DNA of 31,404 nucleotides from Nemertoderma westbladi (GCA_032718475.1 JAUCBJ010006925.1:1-31404); one strand, 5' to 3'. Shown: positions 1 through 11,408, counted from the stretch's first letter. The notes: a model not told the origin generated them from the sequence alone. Numbers and translations are program-made.

Positions 1-471
1 GTCGAAACGACGATATTTGCCCAGGAGAAGCACTTCAAGGGACTAGCAATTCGAAAACGGAAGCTTCCCGGGGTGACGCCGTTAATAGTTAACAAAAGCG
101 AAATCGAACAACCATCGTTGAACATCAAAGTTGGTGATATGGTTTATTTAAAGCCCGCCCAACATGTGCGATGCACAACGAAATGGAACGGCCCAGAGCG
201 AGTGGAATTTATCGATAACCACTCGGTGTACATAAACAATATCCGTCGTCACCGGAAGGATGTGAGGAAAGCGTATAATTCTAACCAGAACACTCATGAC
301 TTGCCAGTGAGTCACTACAACGATGAGAGGAGGGAAGAAAGTACCGATGAAGATAGCGACAATGAAGAGAGCGACAAGTCTGGGGATAACGAAAACGAAA
401 CTATTACCAAAACACGATCGGGCCGACTATCACGACCACCTACTAGATATGGATTCGACACTGACTATTAA
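1..471 (+). CDS. Gypsy-like pol, integrase C-terminal part (5'-partial)
   Basis: The frame is open from base 1 to a TAA at 469-471, so this is the 3' end of a gene that starts outside the window. The piece KVGDMVYLKP followed by RCTTKWNGPERV and NNIRRHRKDVR resembles the small beta-barrel region after the integrase core in Gypsy-type LTR retrotransposons. It should bind DNA and help insert the element. It is followed by a very acidic linker (about codons 110-140) and a basic end, TRSGRLSRPPTRYG, a tail I associate with such Pol proteins. A polypurine run and an LTR-like segment follow at once, as expected for the end of pol. No break is visible in this part. The family call rests on pattern memory; the integrase core is not in the window. 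Confidence 0.6.
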   Translation, partial: VETTIFAQEKHFKGLAIRKRKLPGVTPLIVNKSEIEQPSLNIKVGDMVYLKPAQHVRCTTKWNGPERVEFIDNHSVYINNIRRHRKDVRKAYNSNQNTHDLPVSHYNDERREESTDEDSDNEESDKSGDNENETITKTRSGRLSRPPTRYGFDTDY

Positions 472-504
472 TTAGTATTCATTTAATTAGAATATAAAGT
501 TTCC

Positions 505-520
505 AAGAAAATGGGGGAGA
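505..520 (+). other. Candidate polypurine tract of the Gypsy-like element
   Basis: A purine-rich run with a single T and a G5 core lies 34 bases after the pol stop and directly before the LTR candidate. This is where a plus-strand primer is expected. Position and composition are the only evidence. Confidence 0.45.
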
Positions 521-719
521 TATAGCGGGGTTATAGGCCTACTGTCCCATTGTAGTAGTAGCTCATTATAGGGAAGGATAGCAGTGCCTGTTGGGGATAT
601 ACTGGTTACTGCAGTACCGGTACTGTGTGTACTACCTACCGGTATTATTCTGTTCGGTTGCGATATTATAAGTTCACATTGCATTTATCATATACAGATA
701 TAGTCTGATAGTTTTTACA
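521..719 (+). repeat. Candidate LTR of the Gypsy-like element (about 199 bp)
   Basis: The segment starts TATAGCGGGG right after the polypurine run, where TG would be canonical, and ends TTTTTACA. It is followed by TTGGCACCAAAGTACCG, which looks like a primer-binding site. No second LTR copy is present in the window, so the borders are inferred. Confidence 0.35.
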
Positions 720-1232
720 TTGGCACCAAAGTACCGAAAGGGTTAAGTGAGAGATTGCGGAAGATTATTCTAAAGTACGGCTCCTTGATTGACTATAGAG
801 CGTTGACCAATCACAAGATTGACACATTTAATGAAAAATTTGTTATTCTGTGCAGAGCGGGTTAAATATCTATGAACATTCCGGGTCAGCGTAAATCTAC
901 TAGCGAGTCTTGAGGAATCGTTACCACAAAATATGCTGTGCATGAATGGCGCTAGTTGGACATTATATAAAGTTTTCGTCAGGGATTATTCTCAAAGAGC
1001 GATAGAGGGCAATGGAAGATGTCATTTTATCGGAAAATGTAATGCAGCGAAGAAATTTGTTAATTTTGATTCGAACACGTTGGATAAACAAAGGTGGAAT
1101 TCGCATTCCTCCATTCTCTATAAGGCAGGTGTGGAAATACGGATGTATTAATGAGTAATATAATGTTAAGAATATTGATTGGAAATTTATTTCGCAATTT
1201 ATAGAACATTTTCAGTTGATTTCGATATTTTT
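720..1232. other. No recognisable gene; possible primer-binding-site-like start
   Basis: Apart from the TTGGCACC start, nothing familiar is seen. The short frame at 933-1151 has no recognisable domain, repeat or motif. This may be retroelement leader DNA or ordinary flank. Confidence 0.4.
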
Positions 1233-1605
1233 TTAAGAACATAATTTATGTAATTTTTCCAAGATAATTGAAAAATCAACAATCACACATAAATACTTTA
1301 TATTGTTAATTTCATTAAGAACACTAGTACCAATTTTAATTGTTTGTGGTGAATTTGTGCCGTTCGAAAATAAGATGTACTCAGTTTTATTGATATTTAC
1401 AGATAGCCGATTTATTAAAAGCCAGCTATTTATCTTTTGAAGCTCGCTGTTTACTGGTTCAGATAGATTATTTCTGTGTTTAGAGTGAGGAAGAAAACTG
1501 GCAGCGTCGGCGAAAAGCGTATTAAATATTGATGAAATATTTGGTAGATCATTTATAAAGATAAACAAACAGGAGTGGCCCAAGCAAACTTCCCTGGGGC
1601 ACACG
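1233..1605 (-). pseudogene. Decayed LINE reverse transcriptase fragment (Jockey/CR1-like)
   Basis: The minus-strand frame matches the palm part of a non-LTR retrotransposon RT. It begins in what looks like a mutated PQG-S-LGP-LLF block and passes through FINDLPNISSIFNTLFAD. It ends with the helix region ELQKINSWLLINRLSVNINKTEY, typical of Jockey, CR1 and L2 type elements. The catalytic FADD box reads FADAAS, so the second aspartate is lost. The wording differs from the three RTE-like LINEs further right, so this is another, older family. Neither the endonuclease nor the 3' end was found nearby, so it is a fragment and surely inactive. Confidence 0.65.
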
Positions 1606-2170
1606 TCCAGTTTGGATCAGTAATTCAGAGGATCTAGCGCCATCTACTGTAGTAAACTGGTATCAGTTACTCAGGTAACTACGAAATAATTCAAGTGGCT
1701 GACCGGGGATGCTAAAATTCAAGCTTTTTTATAAGGACATTGTGATTAATCGTGTCAAAATATTTTTCATATCCTTATAAATGACACAAGCCGATTACCC
1801 TTTATCTAAAATATCCCTAATGTTTTCAGTAGTCGCCAAAAGTCTTCGACAGGAGTACAGTAGTTTGTATAGTATAAGAGTAAAGGATTTCGGTTTTGAG
1901 TGAGATGGCTTCATTAAAGAAGTACAGTAGGACATATATTACATTGCGGTAGAGCTGAAGATAAAGATGGACCAATATTTGTAAAAAAAAAATCGTTAAA
2001 AACTTGTGCAATTTAAGATGGGGGTAGAAGCAATAATTGTGTTACCATCGGCATTATTTTAAAATTTAACTTTAAAGGGGTACCGTGTTTCTTGTGTTTG
2101 GTCAATGCTGAATTAATAAGTTTCCCAGTGCGGCGCATATTTAGCCACCTGATTTAAAAGTATTCTCATA
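1606..2170. other. AT-rich stretch, nothing recognised
   Basis: The stretch may contain further upstream decay of the LINE fragment just left of it, but I cannot identify any motif. The frame at 1826-2011 on the minus strand has no recognisable content. The satellite begins directly at its right edge. Confidence 0.4.
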
Positions 2171-5100
2171 GCATAGTAATTCGTTTATTCGTAACGTAGT
2201 AATTCGTTTATTCGTTACGTAGTAATTCGTTTATTCGTTACGTAGTAATTCGTTTATTCGTAACGTAGTAATTCGTTTATTCGTAACGTAGTAATTCGTT
2301 TATTCGTAACGTAGTAATTCGTTTATTCGTAACGTAGTAATTCGTTTATTCGTAACGTAGTAATTCGTTTATTCGTATCATAGTAATTCGTTTATTCGTA
2401 ACGTAGTAATTCGTTTATTCGTAACGTAGTAATTCGTTTATTCGTAACGTAGTAATTCGTTTATTCGTTACGTAGTAATTCGTTTATTCGTTACGTAGTA
2501 ATTCGTTTATTCGTAACGTAGTAATTCGTTTATTCGTAACGTAGTAATTCGTTTATTCGTAACGTAGTAATTCGTTTATTCGTAACGTAGTAATTCGTTT
2601 ATTCGTATCATAGTAATTCGTTTATTCGTAACGTAGTAATTCGTTTATTCGTAACGTAGTAATTCGTTTATTCGTAACGTAGTAATTCGTTTATTCGTAA
2701 CGTAGTAATTCGTTTATTCGTAACGTAGTAATTCGTTTATTCGTAACGTAGTAATTCGTTTATTCGTAACGTAGTAATTCGTTTATTCGTAAAGTAGTAA
2801 TTCGTTTATTCGTAAAGTAGTAATTCGTTTATTCGTAAAGTAGTAATTCGTTTATTCGTAACGTAGTAATTCGTTTATTCGTAAAGTAGTAATTCGTTTA
2901 TTCGTAACGTAGTAATTCGTTTATTCGTAACGTAGTAATTCGTTTATTCGTAACGTAGTAATTCGTTTATTCGTAACGTAGTAATTCGTTTATTCGTAAC
3001 GTAGTAATTCGTTTATTCGTTACGTAGTAATTCGTTTATTCGTTACGTAGTAATTCGTTTATTCGTAACGTAGTAATTCGTTTATTCGTAACGTAGTAAT
3101 TCGTTTATTCGTAACGTAGTAATTCGTTTATTCGTAACGTAGTAATTCGTTTATTCGTAACGTAGTAATTCGTTTATTCGTATCATAGTAATTCGTTTAT
3201 TCGTAACGTAGTAATTCGTTTATTCGTAACGTAGTAATTCGTTTATTCGTAACGTAGTAATTCGTTTATTCGTTACGTAGTAATTCGTTTATTCGTTACG
3301 TAGTAATTCGTTTATTCGTAACGTAGTAATTCGTTTATTCGTAACGTAGTAATTCGTTTATTCGTAACGTAGTAATTCGTTTATTCGTAACGTAGTAATT
3401 CGTTTATTCGTATCATAGTAATTCGTTTATTCGTAACGTAGTAATTCGTTTATTCGTAACGTAGTAATTCGTTTATTCGTAACGTAGTAATTCGTTTATT
3501 CGTAACGTAGTAATTCGTTTATTCGTAACGTAGTAATTCGTTTATTCGTAACGTAGTAATTCGTTTATTCGTAACGTAGTAATTCGTTTATTCGTAACGT
3601 AGTAATTCGTTTATTCGTAACGTAGTAATTCGTTTATTCGTTACGTAGTAATTCGTTTATTCGTAACGTAGTAATTCGTTTATTCGTAACGTAGTAATTC
3701 GTTTATTCGTAACGTAGTAATTCGTTTATTCGTTACGTAGTAATTCGTTTATTCGTAACGTAGTAATTCGTTTATTCGTAACGTAGTAATTCGTTTATTC
3801 GTAACGTAGTAATTCGTTTATTCGTAACGTAGTAATTCGTTTATTTGTAACGTAGTAATTCGTTTATTCGTAACGTAGTAATTCGTTTATTCGTAACGTA
3901 GTAATTCGTTTATTCGTAACGTAGTAATTCGTTTATTTGTAACGTAGTAATTCGTTTATTTGTAACGTAGTAATTCGTTTATTCGTAACGTAGTAATTCG
4001 TTTATTCGTAACGTAGTAATTCGTTTATTCGTAAAGTAGTAATTCGTTTATTCGTAAAGTAGTAATTCGTTTATTCGTAAAGTAGTAATTCGTTTATTCG
4101 TAACGTAGTAATTCGTTTATTCGTAAAGTAGTAATTCGTTTATTCGTAACGTAGTAATTCGTTTATTCGTAACGTAGTAATTCGTTTATTCGTAACGTAG
4201 TAATTCGTTTATTCGTAACGTAGTAATTCGTTTATTCGTAACGTAGTAATTCGTTTATTCGTAAAGTAGTAATTCGTTTATTCGTAAAGTAGTAATTCGT
4301 TTATTCGTAAAGTAGTAATTCGTTTATTCGTAACGTAGTAATTCGTTTATTCGTAACGTAGTAATTCGTTTATTTGTAACGTAGTAATTCGTTTATTCGT
4401 AACGTAGTAATTCGTTTATTCGTAACGTAGTAATTCGTTTATTCGTAACGTAGTAATTCGTTTATTCGTTACGTAGTAATTCGTTTATTCGTAACGTAGT
4501 AATTCGTTTATTCGTAACGTAGTAATTCGTTTATTCGTTTACGTAGTAATTCGTTTATTCGTTACGTAGTAATTCGTTTATTCGTAACGTAGTAATTCGT
4601 TTATTCGTAACGTAGTAATTCGTTTATTCGTAACGTAGTAATTCGTTTATTCGTAACGTAGTAATTCGTTTATTCGTTACGTAGTAATTCGTTTATTCGT
4701 TACGTAGTAATTCGTTTATTCGTAACGTAGTAATTCGTTTATTCGTAACGTAGTAATTCGTTTATTCGTTACGTAGTAATTCGTTTATTCGTTACGTAGT
4801 AATTCGTTTATTCGTAACGTAGTAATTCGTTTATTCGTAACGTAGTAATTCGTTTATTCGTAACGTAGTAATTCGTTTATTCGTAACGTAGTAATTCGTT
4901 TATTCGTATCGTAGTAATTCGTTTATTCGTAACGTAGTAATTCGTTTATTCGTAACGTAGTAATTCGTTTATTCGTAACGTAGTAATTCGTTTATTCGTA
5001 ACGTAGTAATTCGTTTATTCGTAACGTAGTAATTCGTTTATTCGTAACGTAGTAATTCGTTTATTCGTAACGTAGTAATTCGTTTATTCGTAACGTAGTA

Positions 5101-5475
5101 ATTCGTTTATTCGTAACGTAGTAATTCGTTTATTCGTAACGTAGTAATTCGTTTATTCGTAACGTAGTAATTCGTTTATTCGTAACGTAGTAATTCGTTT
5201 ATTCGTAAAGTAGTAATTCGTTTATTCGTAAAGTAGTAATTCGTTTATTCGTAAAGTAGTAATTCGTTTATTCGTAACGTAGTAATTCGTTTATTCGTAA
5301 CGTAGTAATTCGTTTATTTGTAACGTAGTAATTCGTTTATTCGTAACGTAGTAATTCGTTTATTCGTAAAGTAGTAATTCGTTTATTCGTAAAGTAGTAA
5401 TTCGTTTATTCGTAAAGTAGTAATTCGTTTATTCGTAACGTAGTAATTCGTTTATTCGTAACGTAGTAATTCGTA
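2171..5475. repeat. 23-bp satellite array, about 143 copies, with higher-order structure
   Basis: The unit is GTAGTAATTCG followed by TTTATTCG and a variable tetranucleotide. The tetranucleotide is mostly TAAC; TTAC, TAAA and TATC also occur. The period is strictly 23 bases, except for one 24-base unit with an extra T near 4537-4541. Variants are not random. TTAC pairs at 2214/2237 and 2467/2490 and TATC at 2375 and 2605 recur exactly 805 bases (35 units) later. A TAAA pattern at 2789-2881 recurs 1242 bases (54 units) later. The block at 4261-4376 recurs at 5205-5320. Both strands carry stops in all frames, so it is non-coding. Confidence 0.97.
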
Positions 5476-5878
5476 ACATATTTCTGTATCGCACATAAGC
5501 TACAGTAATTTACTACAGTAGCTGTGGGTTTGAGTGACATATACTGTATTTACAATAAAGTTTATTTTTTAGTCTTATCAATTTTAAAATACAGTACAAG
5601 GCGTTATCCAAGGTTTGCGTGGACCAAGGTTTTGTTATTTCCAACTTTTGTCGTTTTTTATATAAATTTATATTAATATATATCAAATATGTAACATCTG
5701 AATTTCATTGAGAAAAAGCTGAGATATACAGTATATAATAGTAAATTTTGGACAACTTTGCTAAGATTCAGAAATGGTAAAATGATCATTTATCCCAAAG
5801 TTGCATATCTCTGTTTTGTAATCGAACTATTAACGATTAGTTAGAATTGTTAAAAGAGTCCACAAAAAGGCTGCGGTT
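5476..5878. other. AT-rich spacer with a short palindrome
   Basis: No gene is seen. At 5498-5523, just past the satellite edge, there is an imperfect palindrome with arms AGCTAC and GTAGCT around an AGTAA/TTACT core. The last five bases, CGGTT (5874-5878), form the left half of the candidate target duplication of the LTR element. Confidence 0.5.
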
Positions 5879-6659
5879 TGTAGGAATAATATGAAATACG
5901 TCGTTTCAATATTGCAGATTATTGCATACGGGGAATCCCGAGAGTGAGGTAATTAATCATAAGAGTGAGAGAACTAACCAAAAGGGTGATGACCGAGGAT
6001 AATATGAGTGTAAGGGACGCAGTGTGATATGAGGTAATAATTAGCTAACAATGGGAGTGTACGAAGGACATGGTGTGACACGAGCAGGCAATGAACTAAT
6101 GTGGAGTGCAAGTAGTAAATTGGCAATGTACAACCAAATGGCTTTGTAGCAGTAAAGGGACCCATTGTATAAGGGTGTGACAATTTGTAGTGTAGGTGAT
6201 AACAATAACTCTTGGTACCATGTAAGGGGAAGGGATTACGCCCTCATGGGTTTAGAGAGAGTCAATGTGCGAATAGAAGTTAAACAACTTACCGGTTTGT
6301 GCATATTGGATTTGATTATGATTTATAAACTATGGTTTTGGGATGCAATACTATTCCATCGTGTTACCGTAAGTTACTGGTTGAGATCGCACATTGTCTC
6401 TCACCGTAGGTGAAGACGATACCTATAGATAATACTTAGGTAAAGGCATTATTTCATGACACATTAAACTTCTTTGACGCACTACCAGCTATCTTTTGAC
6501 CTACCCAGGGGACAGACCAAACCCTCGACTGGCTAACATCCGTGTTAGTATCGACGGCAGGACCCCTGGTTCTGCTTCTGCGCGGGAGTGACACCACGAG
6601 TCGAGAGAGCCCGGGCCGGTAACTTATTCTAAGAGCAGTTGAGAGACGATACTCTCACA
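5879..6659 (+). repeat. 5' LTR of the BEL/Pao element
   Basis: It starts TGTAGGAATAATATG and ends CTCTCACA, and it matches 20530-21315 along its whole length. By eye I count about 22 substitutions and a few indels, or about 97% identity. Notable differences are a 3-base indel at position 10 and small indels around 6232-6250. Frames inside it are not genes. Confidence 0.92.
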
Positions 6660-6716
6660 GTGAGAGACAATCGCTGAGTAGCGGGCTCAGCGGAGGAGGA
6701 CAACGAAGGATCTAAG
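6660..6716 (+). other. Leader between 5' LTR and first Gag ATG
   Basis: Only 57 bases separate the LTR end from the first good ATG. I see no TGG-type primer-binding site directly after the LTR; the sequence starts GTGAGAGACAATCGCTGAG. Either the primer tRNA is unusual or the site has decayed. Confidence 0.4.
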
Positions 6717-8957
6717 ATGTCAGTCGACAACGAGACAAACGTGGATGGTCAACAACACGATACGGCGTTCGAGGATGAAAGAGGTTCGAAGATGAGTGAA
6801 GTAAGTACGACGATGTCTCTTGACTCGGACGATAGGAGAATCGATACGGGACGACAGATACCCCTGACTCCGCAACCCGCGGGCCTAGTTGTTGGAGTGG
6901 CCGGAGAGGTGTCTGACGAGGACTTAATTAGACTAATCGAGACTCCAGCGGTACAGATTGGAGCGGTCAGTAGCGCAGAGGACGCCGAGATCTGGGATAC
7001 GGAGGGCAGATCCTACCCAGCGGTGGGAAGGAGAACCCTATTCCCGGAAAAACAGAAGGAGCCCCTTTTAGTGGGCAGGAGGACGACGACGTTGTTGGGA
7101 GGAGCAGAGCCACGATCGACGACGAGTGGAACATCGATAGGTCGACCATGAGCTCACTCAACGATCGTGCCCACCCCAGACTGGGTGAGGAGAGACTACA
7201 ATGAGAGGGAGATCGAGATTGGACTAGATATGGAGGTTGATGAGCTTCTCAGGAGGAAGGGAACATTCACCACAGGACAGATCTTGGAAAGATCAATAAC
7301 TATTTATACCAGTTAGAAAAACTCGGTAAGGTATTAAAAGCGAAGGCCATGAGGGAAAGTATTTTTGGGAAGACTAGGGGGAGTGGACTCGCCTTGAGTT
7401 TTACAGTAGGGGGTCTACTGCGACAAAGAACAGAGGAGGTGGAATCCGAGGGCATTAATCCCGAGGATTCCATCAGCAATACAGCAAGTAGAGCGAGTGT
7501 AGAGTCAGTGAGGTCGATAACATCCTCGGTCATCGACCGTAAAAATAAATCAATCAAACAGTGAGAGAGAGAGGTGAGAGTGGAGATAGGGAGAAAAAGG
7601 GAAGAGTTAGGGAGAGAAAGGGAAAAAAGACAGGAGCATCTAGAGAAAAGGAGAGAAATAGTAGCGGAGAAATTAAAAAGAAGTAGGGAGGAGAAGGAGG
7701 CTAGGGACAGAGTGCAGCGTGAGGAAAGGGAGGCATGTTATCAAAAACATGAAGCGAGAGAGCAAGAAGAGCGACATGAGCGTGAGCAACGAAAACGGGA
7801 GCGTGAGCAATGTGAATACGAGGAGCAGAAGGAACAGGAGAGAGAGAGAATAGAGAAATAGAGAAAAGGGAGAGAGAGATTTGAGAGAGAGAGGAAACAG
7901 AATTAAAAAGGGAGGAAGAGAGAGAATTAAAAATCATAAAAGAAAAAGAGCGCGAGATAGAGAAAGAAAAATATATGAGAGAAATAGCGATTATAAGAGA
8001 ACAGGATGAGTTATTATTATTAGAAGCATAGTTGTCAGAGGTTGGCCATAGAGAGAGGGGTGAATTAGTAAACAGAGAGATTGTAACCATGGAAACATTA
8101 GCTGCCAAAGGAAAAGGACAGGATAGTTTATATAGACAACCATTACACGAGTAGATAGAGTAATACAGCAGCCCATAGTAAGGCCAAAAGAAAGAACAAC
8201 TTTGGAAACAGCCAATCAGGGTGAGTCTTTATATAAACATAATTACCTAACAGGTGGAAGCAATATATTTAACCAGCAACCCAATGTAAATAATCCAATT
8301 GGAGATTGGATCGATTACGGTAAGGCAGCGAATATTAACGAACGCATTATATCCCATCAAAATAATTATGATAACCTTAATCAAATAAACAGTAGGTTTA
8401 ATAATAATATAAATAATTATACACGTAGTAGCGCGGCTGTTACTAATACAGTAGAAGGGACATACGCCAACTGTAGTGCGAACCCTTTATCGGTACGTAC
8501 TGTAAGTTTTCCTATAACTAGTACAGTAACAGCTGCGATGAAAACTGGTACATGTATTAATCAACCGGGTATGCGTCCAGAGTACGCATGACAGAATATA
8601 GAGAAACATCCAAACCAGGTTGAAATAATTAATAGTGAACAAACGATGGTTAATGTTAATCTATAACCTGACGAAAATTTTATTCCCAACAGTCTGCCAG
8701 TGAGTGTGACATATCCCCTGCCATTCTGTGGAGGAATGGGGGAACAGCAACTGCCAGTAGAGTGTAATCAGGTCGTACACGCAACAGCAGCTGCACAACC
8801 TGGGCACACAGCACTAAATCCAAACGCTACAGTATATGAGTACTATCCCAGAACTGTAGGAAGAGCAGACCTACCAGAGCATATTTATGGGCATAGGGGG
8901 AGTATAGCACCCCAGAGCAATACGGCAGGATACCAGGATAGAGCAACCAATACATAG
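6717..8957 (+). pseudogene. N-terminal Gag-like region of the BEL/Pao element (broken)
   Basis: This is the start of the structural polyprotein. The ATG at 6717 is the first after the LTR and opens 144 codons of acidic, Ser/Thr-rich sequence, stopped by TGA near 7149. Another frame covers 7349-7861. Its second half is almost pure Glu, Arg, Lys and Gln, with REREKRQEHLEKRRE-like heptads, and should be a long charged helix or coiled coil. The first frame returns at 8202-8591 and 8700-8957 with an Asn-rich, low-complexity linker and is cut again at 8589. No enzyme motif is seen. Grouping these pieces as one former gene rests on their order before the capsid domain. At least two frame changes and several stops mark it as dead. 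Confidence 0.6.
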
Positions 8958-9762
8958 AAATAATGAGGGATATAATATAAATAGACAGCTAGATCAATGG
9001 CCGGAAAGCAGCCACGTAGAGTAACCGCGACCAACGGCAATAATTAAAAACAGCACGCCGATTCCGAAGCAACTGGAAGTAGACCAGAATATAACGGGCG
9101 CTGGAAGTATTAAATATCCATCGTTAGGAGAGTGGAGAACGAACGAGAATCCACAGGGGGAGCAACCACCTCGGGATAGATATCAAGAAACGCAACCAGC
9201 AAATATAACGAAACAAAACGAAACGGCAACAGAAGCAGCGTTGGGACATATGGCAACGTTGGCAGAGGCATTAAAGACACAATTTTAACTACCAGAAGTA
9301 AAACCTTTTGAGTTTACGGGAGAATACCCCGAAGAATTTAACCAATTCAAACAACTATTTATGACACAAGTGTATAACAAAAATATCTCGGACCAACAGA
9401 AAATGAGATACCTACTAGCGTATACGGCATCAACCGCACACGAAGTAGCAAAGCAGTACGTGGGATTGACAAACGGTTTAACGCAAGCTTGGGAGGCATT
9501 AGAACGAAGGTTTGGAAATCCAGGTAAAATACTTCAAGCAACAGTAAACAAATTAGTCGAGAACGGAAAAATTGTAACAGTGCCGGAAATACGGACATTC
9601 ACCGAGAGAGTTAATAAGGCAATAATATCCCTAGAAGAGTTAGGAATGCTGTACAAATTGAACGCTACACACAACATGAGGGCATTAGTACACTTGTTGC
9701 CGCAATACATACGAAACTCGTGGAGGAAAGAGGCAGCCAACATTAGATCGAGCAGAGGATGA
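8941..9762 (+). pseudogene. DUF1759-like capsid domain of BEL/Pao Gag (broken)
   Basis: A single frame runs across this stretch with TAA stops at 9022-9024 and 9286-9288. After the second stop comes LPEVKPFEFTGEYPEEFNQF, then QKMRYLLAYTASTAHEVAKQYVG and AWEALERRFGNPGKILQA. This follows the DUF1759 pattern of BEL/Pao Gag: a proline-rich entry, a W/F-rich helix, a short-tract 'L..L.G.A..' helix and a 'L..rFG.p' block. The domain should assemble the particle shell. The frame ends at TGA 9760-9762 and the reading continues in another frame with the knuckle region. The family match is good, and the copy cannot be translated whole. Confidence 0.75.
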
Positions 9763-9784
9763 GAACCACAACCAATGAGGGTTT

Positions 9785-10279
9785 CTATCTGACCAGGTAG
9801 AAATTATCGATGACCCAGTATATGGAGAAGAATTACTACCAAGTAATATTAAGGTAAAGGAAGTTAAGAAGAAAGAGAAGGAAGAAAGTATGTATAAGAA
9901 ACTGGACTACAAAAGAATGTTTGACTCGTCGAGCGGATCAGCTATACATAGCGTATCGAGTGAAAGATCGTCAGCGAGACCACGATAGAATGTAGTCAGA
10001 TTTACAGAACCCTTAGAGAAAAGTAACCAAAGGGTGAACGTCAGAAAAACACCAACACGAGTGTGTAATTTACAAGCGAGATGCTATTTGCACCCTAGGA
10101 CAGACAGTCACAGCCTAAAGGATTGCATTATGTGGAAGGGATTCCCAGCGAGTGAACAATGGGAGTATATAAGAGCCAACGGTTTGTGTAGCTGGTGCTT
10201 AAAGCACAGACATATTTCGAATGGGTGTCGAGAAAGACACAGGACCAAGGTAGACGATAGAAGTCGGGACTACTGGTGA
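9785..10279 (+). pseudogene. Gag zinc-knuckle region of the BEL/Pao element
   Basis: The frame is open except for a TAG near 9986-9988. The C-terminal part contains CYLHPRTDSHSLKDC and then a perfect CX2CX4HX4C knuckle, CSWCLKHRHISNGC. This pair of Cys/His blocks between the DUF1759 domain and the protease is usual in BEL/Pao elements and should bind the RNA genome. A lysine/glutamate-rich linker and a Ser-rich patch precede it. It lies in a different frame from the capsid and protease parts, so at least one indel occurred on each side. Confidence 0.72.
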
Positions 10280-10479
10280 AGAGAGACAAACGTAGTAGGA
10301 GTATGGAAGGCCAGAGGGGCCAGGCATGGAGTAACAGCAGGGATTACAACCACGACGAACAGGGTCGTAACCAATACCACGAACTGTGAGGAAACGAGTA
10401 CTATTACCGGAGCCAATCGAGTAATGGGTATCGGGTACAATCACCGAGAGAAAGTAGGTGGGAACGGAAAGAACCTACT

Positions 10480-11052
10480 ATGACGATAGATCAGTCAACA
10501 GAGACGAACAATTTACCAGAAGGAAATCAACAGGAAACCATCACGAAAAGAGTCGGTACATACAAGACGATAACCAAGAAACGAGTCTATTTAAAAATAG
10601 TACCCGTACTAATCACAACAAAAAAGAATAAACGGGGTGTCCCAACCTACACTTTACTGGACGAAGGAGCTTCATCGACGTTGATCTCAGAACGAGTAAC
10701 TAATAATTTACGCGAGAGAGGGGAAGAGTTTGTCATGAAACTTGCCACAGTAGGAAATCGGACGGAAAATGTTCCATCCAGATTAGTAGATGTAAAAATA
10801 TCTGCAGTAGAAGGAAGAGGCAATTTCAGTATATCGGCAGAGAAGATTGCAACCATGGACCATTTAGGAATTAGCAAATCCCAACCTACAGAACGGCAAA
10901 CAAACCAATATGATCACCTAAAAGGTATTGATTTTAGTCATTACGAAGTAGACGTACCGACGGTAAGTCTATTAATTGGAGTGGATAATCCAGCGTGTTT
11001 CGAGACAATAGAGGAACGGAGAGGAGCGTTCGATGGACTATGGCTAAATTAA
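10480..11052 (+). pseudogene. DUF1758-like aspartic protease domain of BEL/Pao Pol
   Basis: The strand KRVYLKIVPVLI is followed about 20 residues later by TYTLLDEGASSTLISERV, the active-site loop of retroelement aspartic proteases. The usual D-S/T-G reads D-E-G, a variant I associate with BEL/Pao proteases. The rest, with KLATVGNRTE, the strand VDVKISAVEGRGNFS and SLLIGVDNP, fits the DUF1758 fold. It should cut the polyprotein. The next piece (10995-11408) overlaps it in another frame, so a frameshift lies in 10995-11052. The borders are set by stops, not by a natural start. Confidence 0.75.
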
Positions 11053-11408
11053 CACCTTTTGGATGGGTAATATACGGACCTGCAGAGGGAGATGACGACG
11101 AATTAATATTATCAGACAATACAGAAACCGAAAGTAGTGACGATGAAAGTAGACATGACGGAATAAATTACATGACACCAAAGGAAATTGACTTAGAAAC
11201 GATTTATAGACAGGACTGTGAGGAATTATTCAACCCAACAATAGGAGAATCACAAGAGGATATTAGGGCAAGGAACCAGATGGACAAAACATTGGTTTTT
11301 CGAGACAGACATTTCGAGATAGGAATGTTATGGAAAGACAAGGAACAAACGCAAAGAAACAATAAACAAATGGCATTAAAGCGACTAGATAGATTGAAGT
11401 CGAACTAG
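10995..11408 (+). pseudogene. Protease-RT linker of BEL/Pao Pol
   Basis: This piece carries LTPFGWVIYGPAEG, the conserved G-W-hydrophobic-GP block that joins protease to RT in BEL/Pao Pol. An acidic stretch rich in Asp, Glu and Ser follows, then FRDRHFEIGMLWKDKEQTQRNN, which normally precedes the RT fingers. The frame ends at a TAG at 11406-11408, and the RT frame starts about 30 bases later in another phase. It therefore belongs to the same broken pol gene. Confidence 0.65.

Noticed and set aside
487-684. Minus-strand frame over the LTR candidate as a gene
   Set aside because: It has no domain, its composition is low complexity, and it is fully covered by the LTR-like segment.
2171-5475. 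CRISPR-like array of short repeats
   Set aside because: The units join head to tail with no spacers, the genome is animal, and there are no cas genes. It is a satellite.
5974-6413. Short frames inside the LTRs (also at 20622-21069)
   Set aside because: They lie within both LTR copies, differ in length between them and show no domain. They are taken as chance frames.
10640-10700. D-E-G in the protease loop as a dead active site
   Set aside because: I know D-E-G-S type loops from other BEL/Pao proteases, so it is probably a family variant and not damage.
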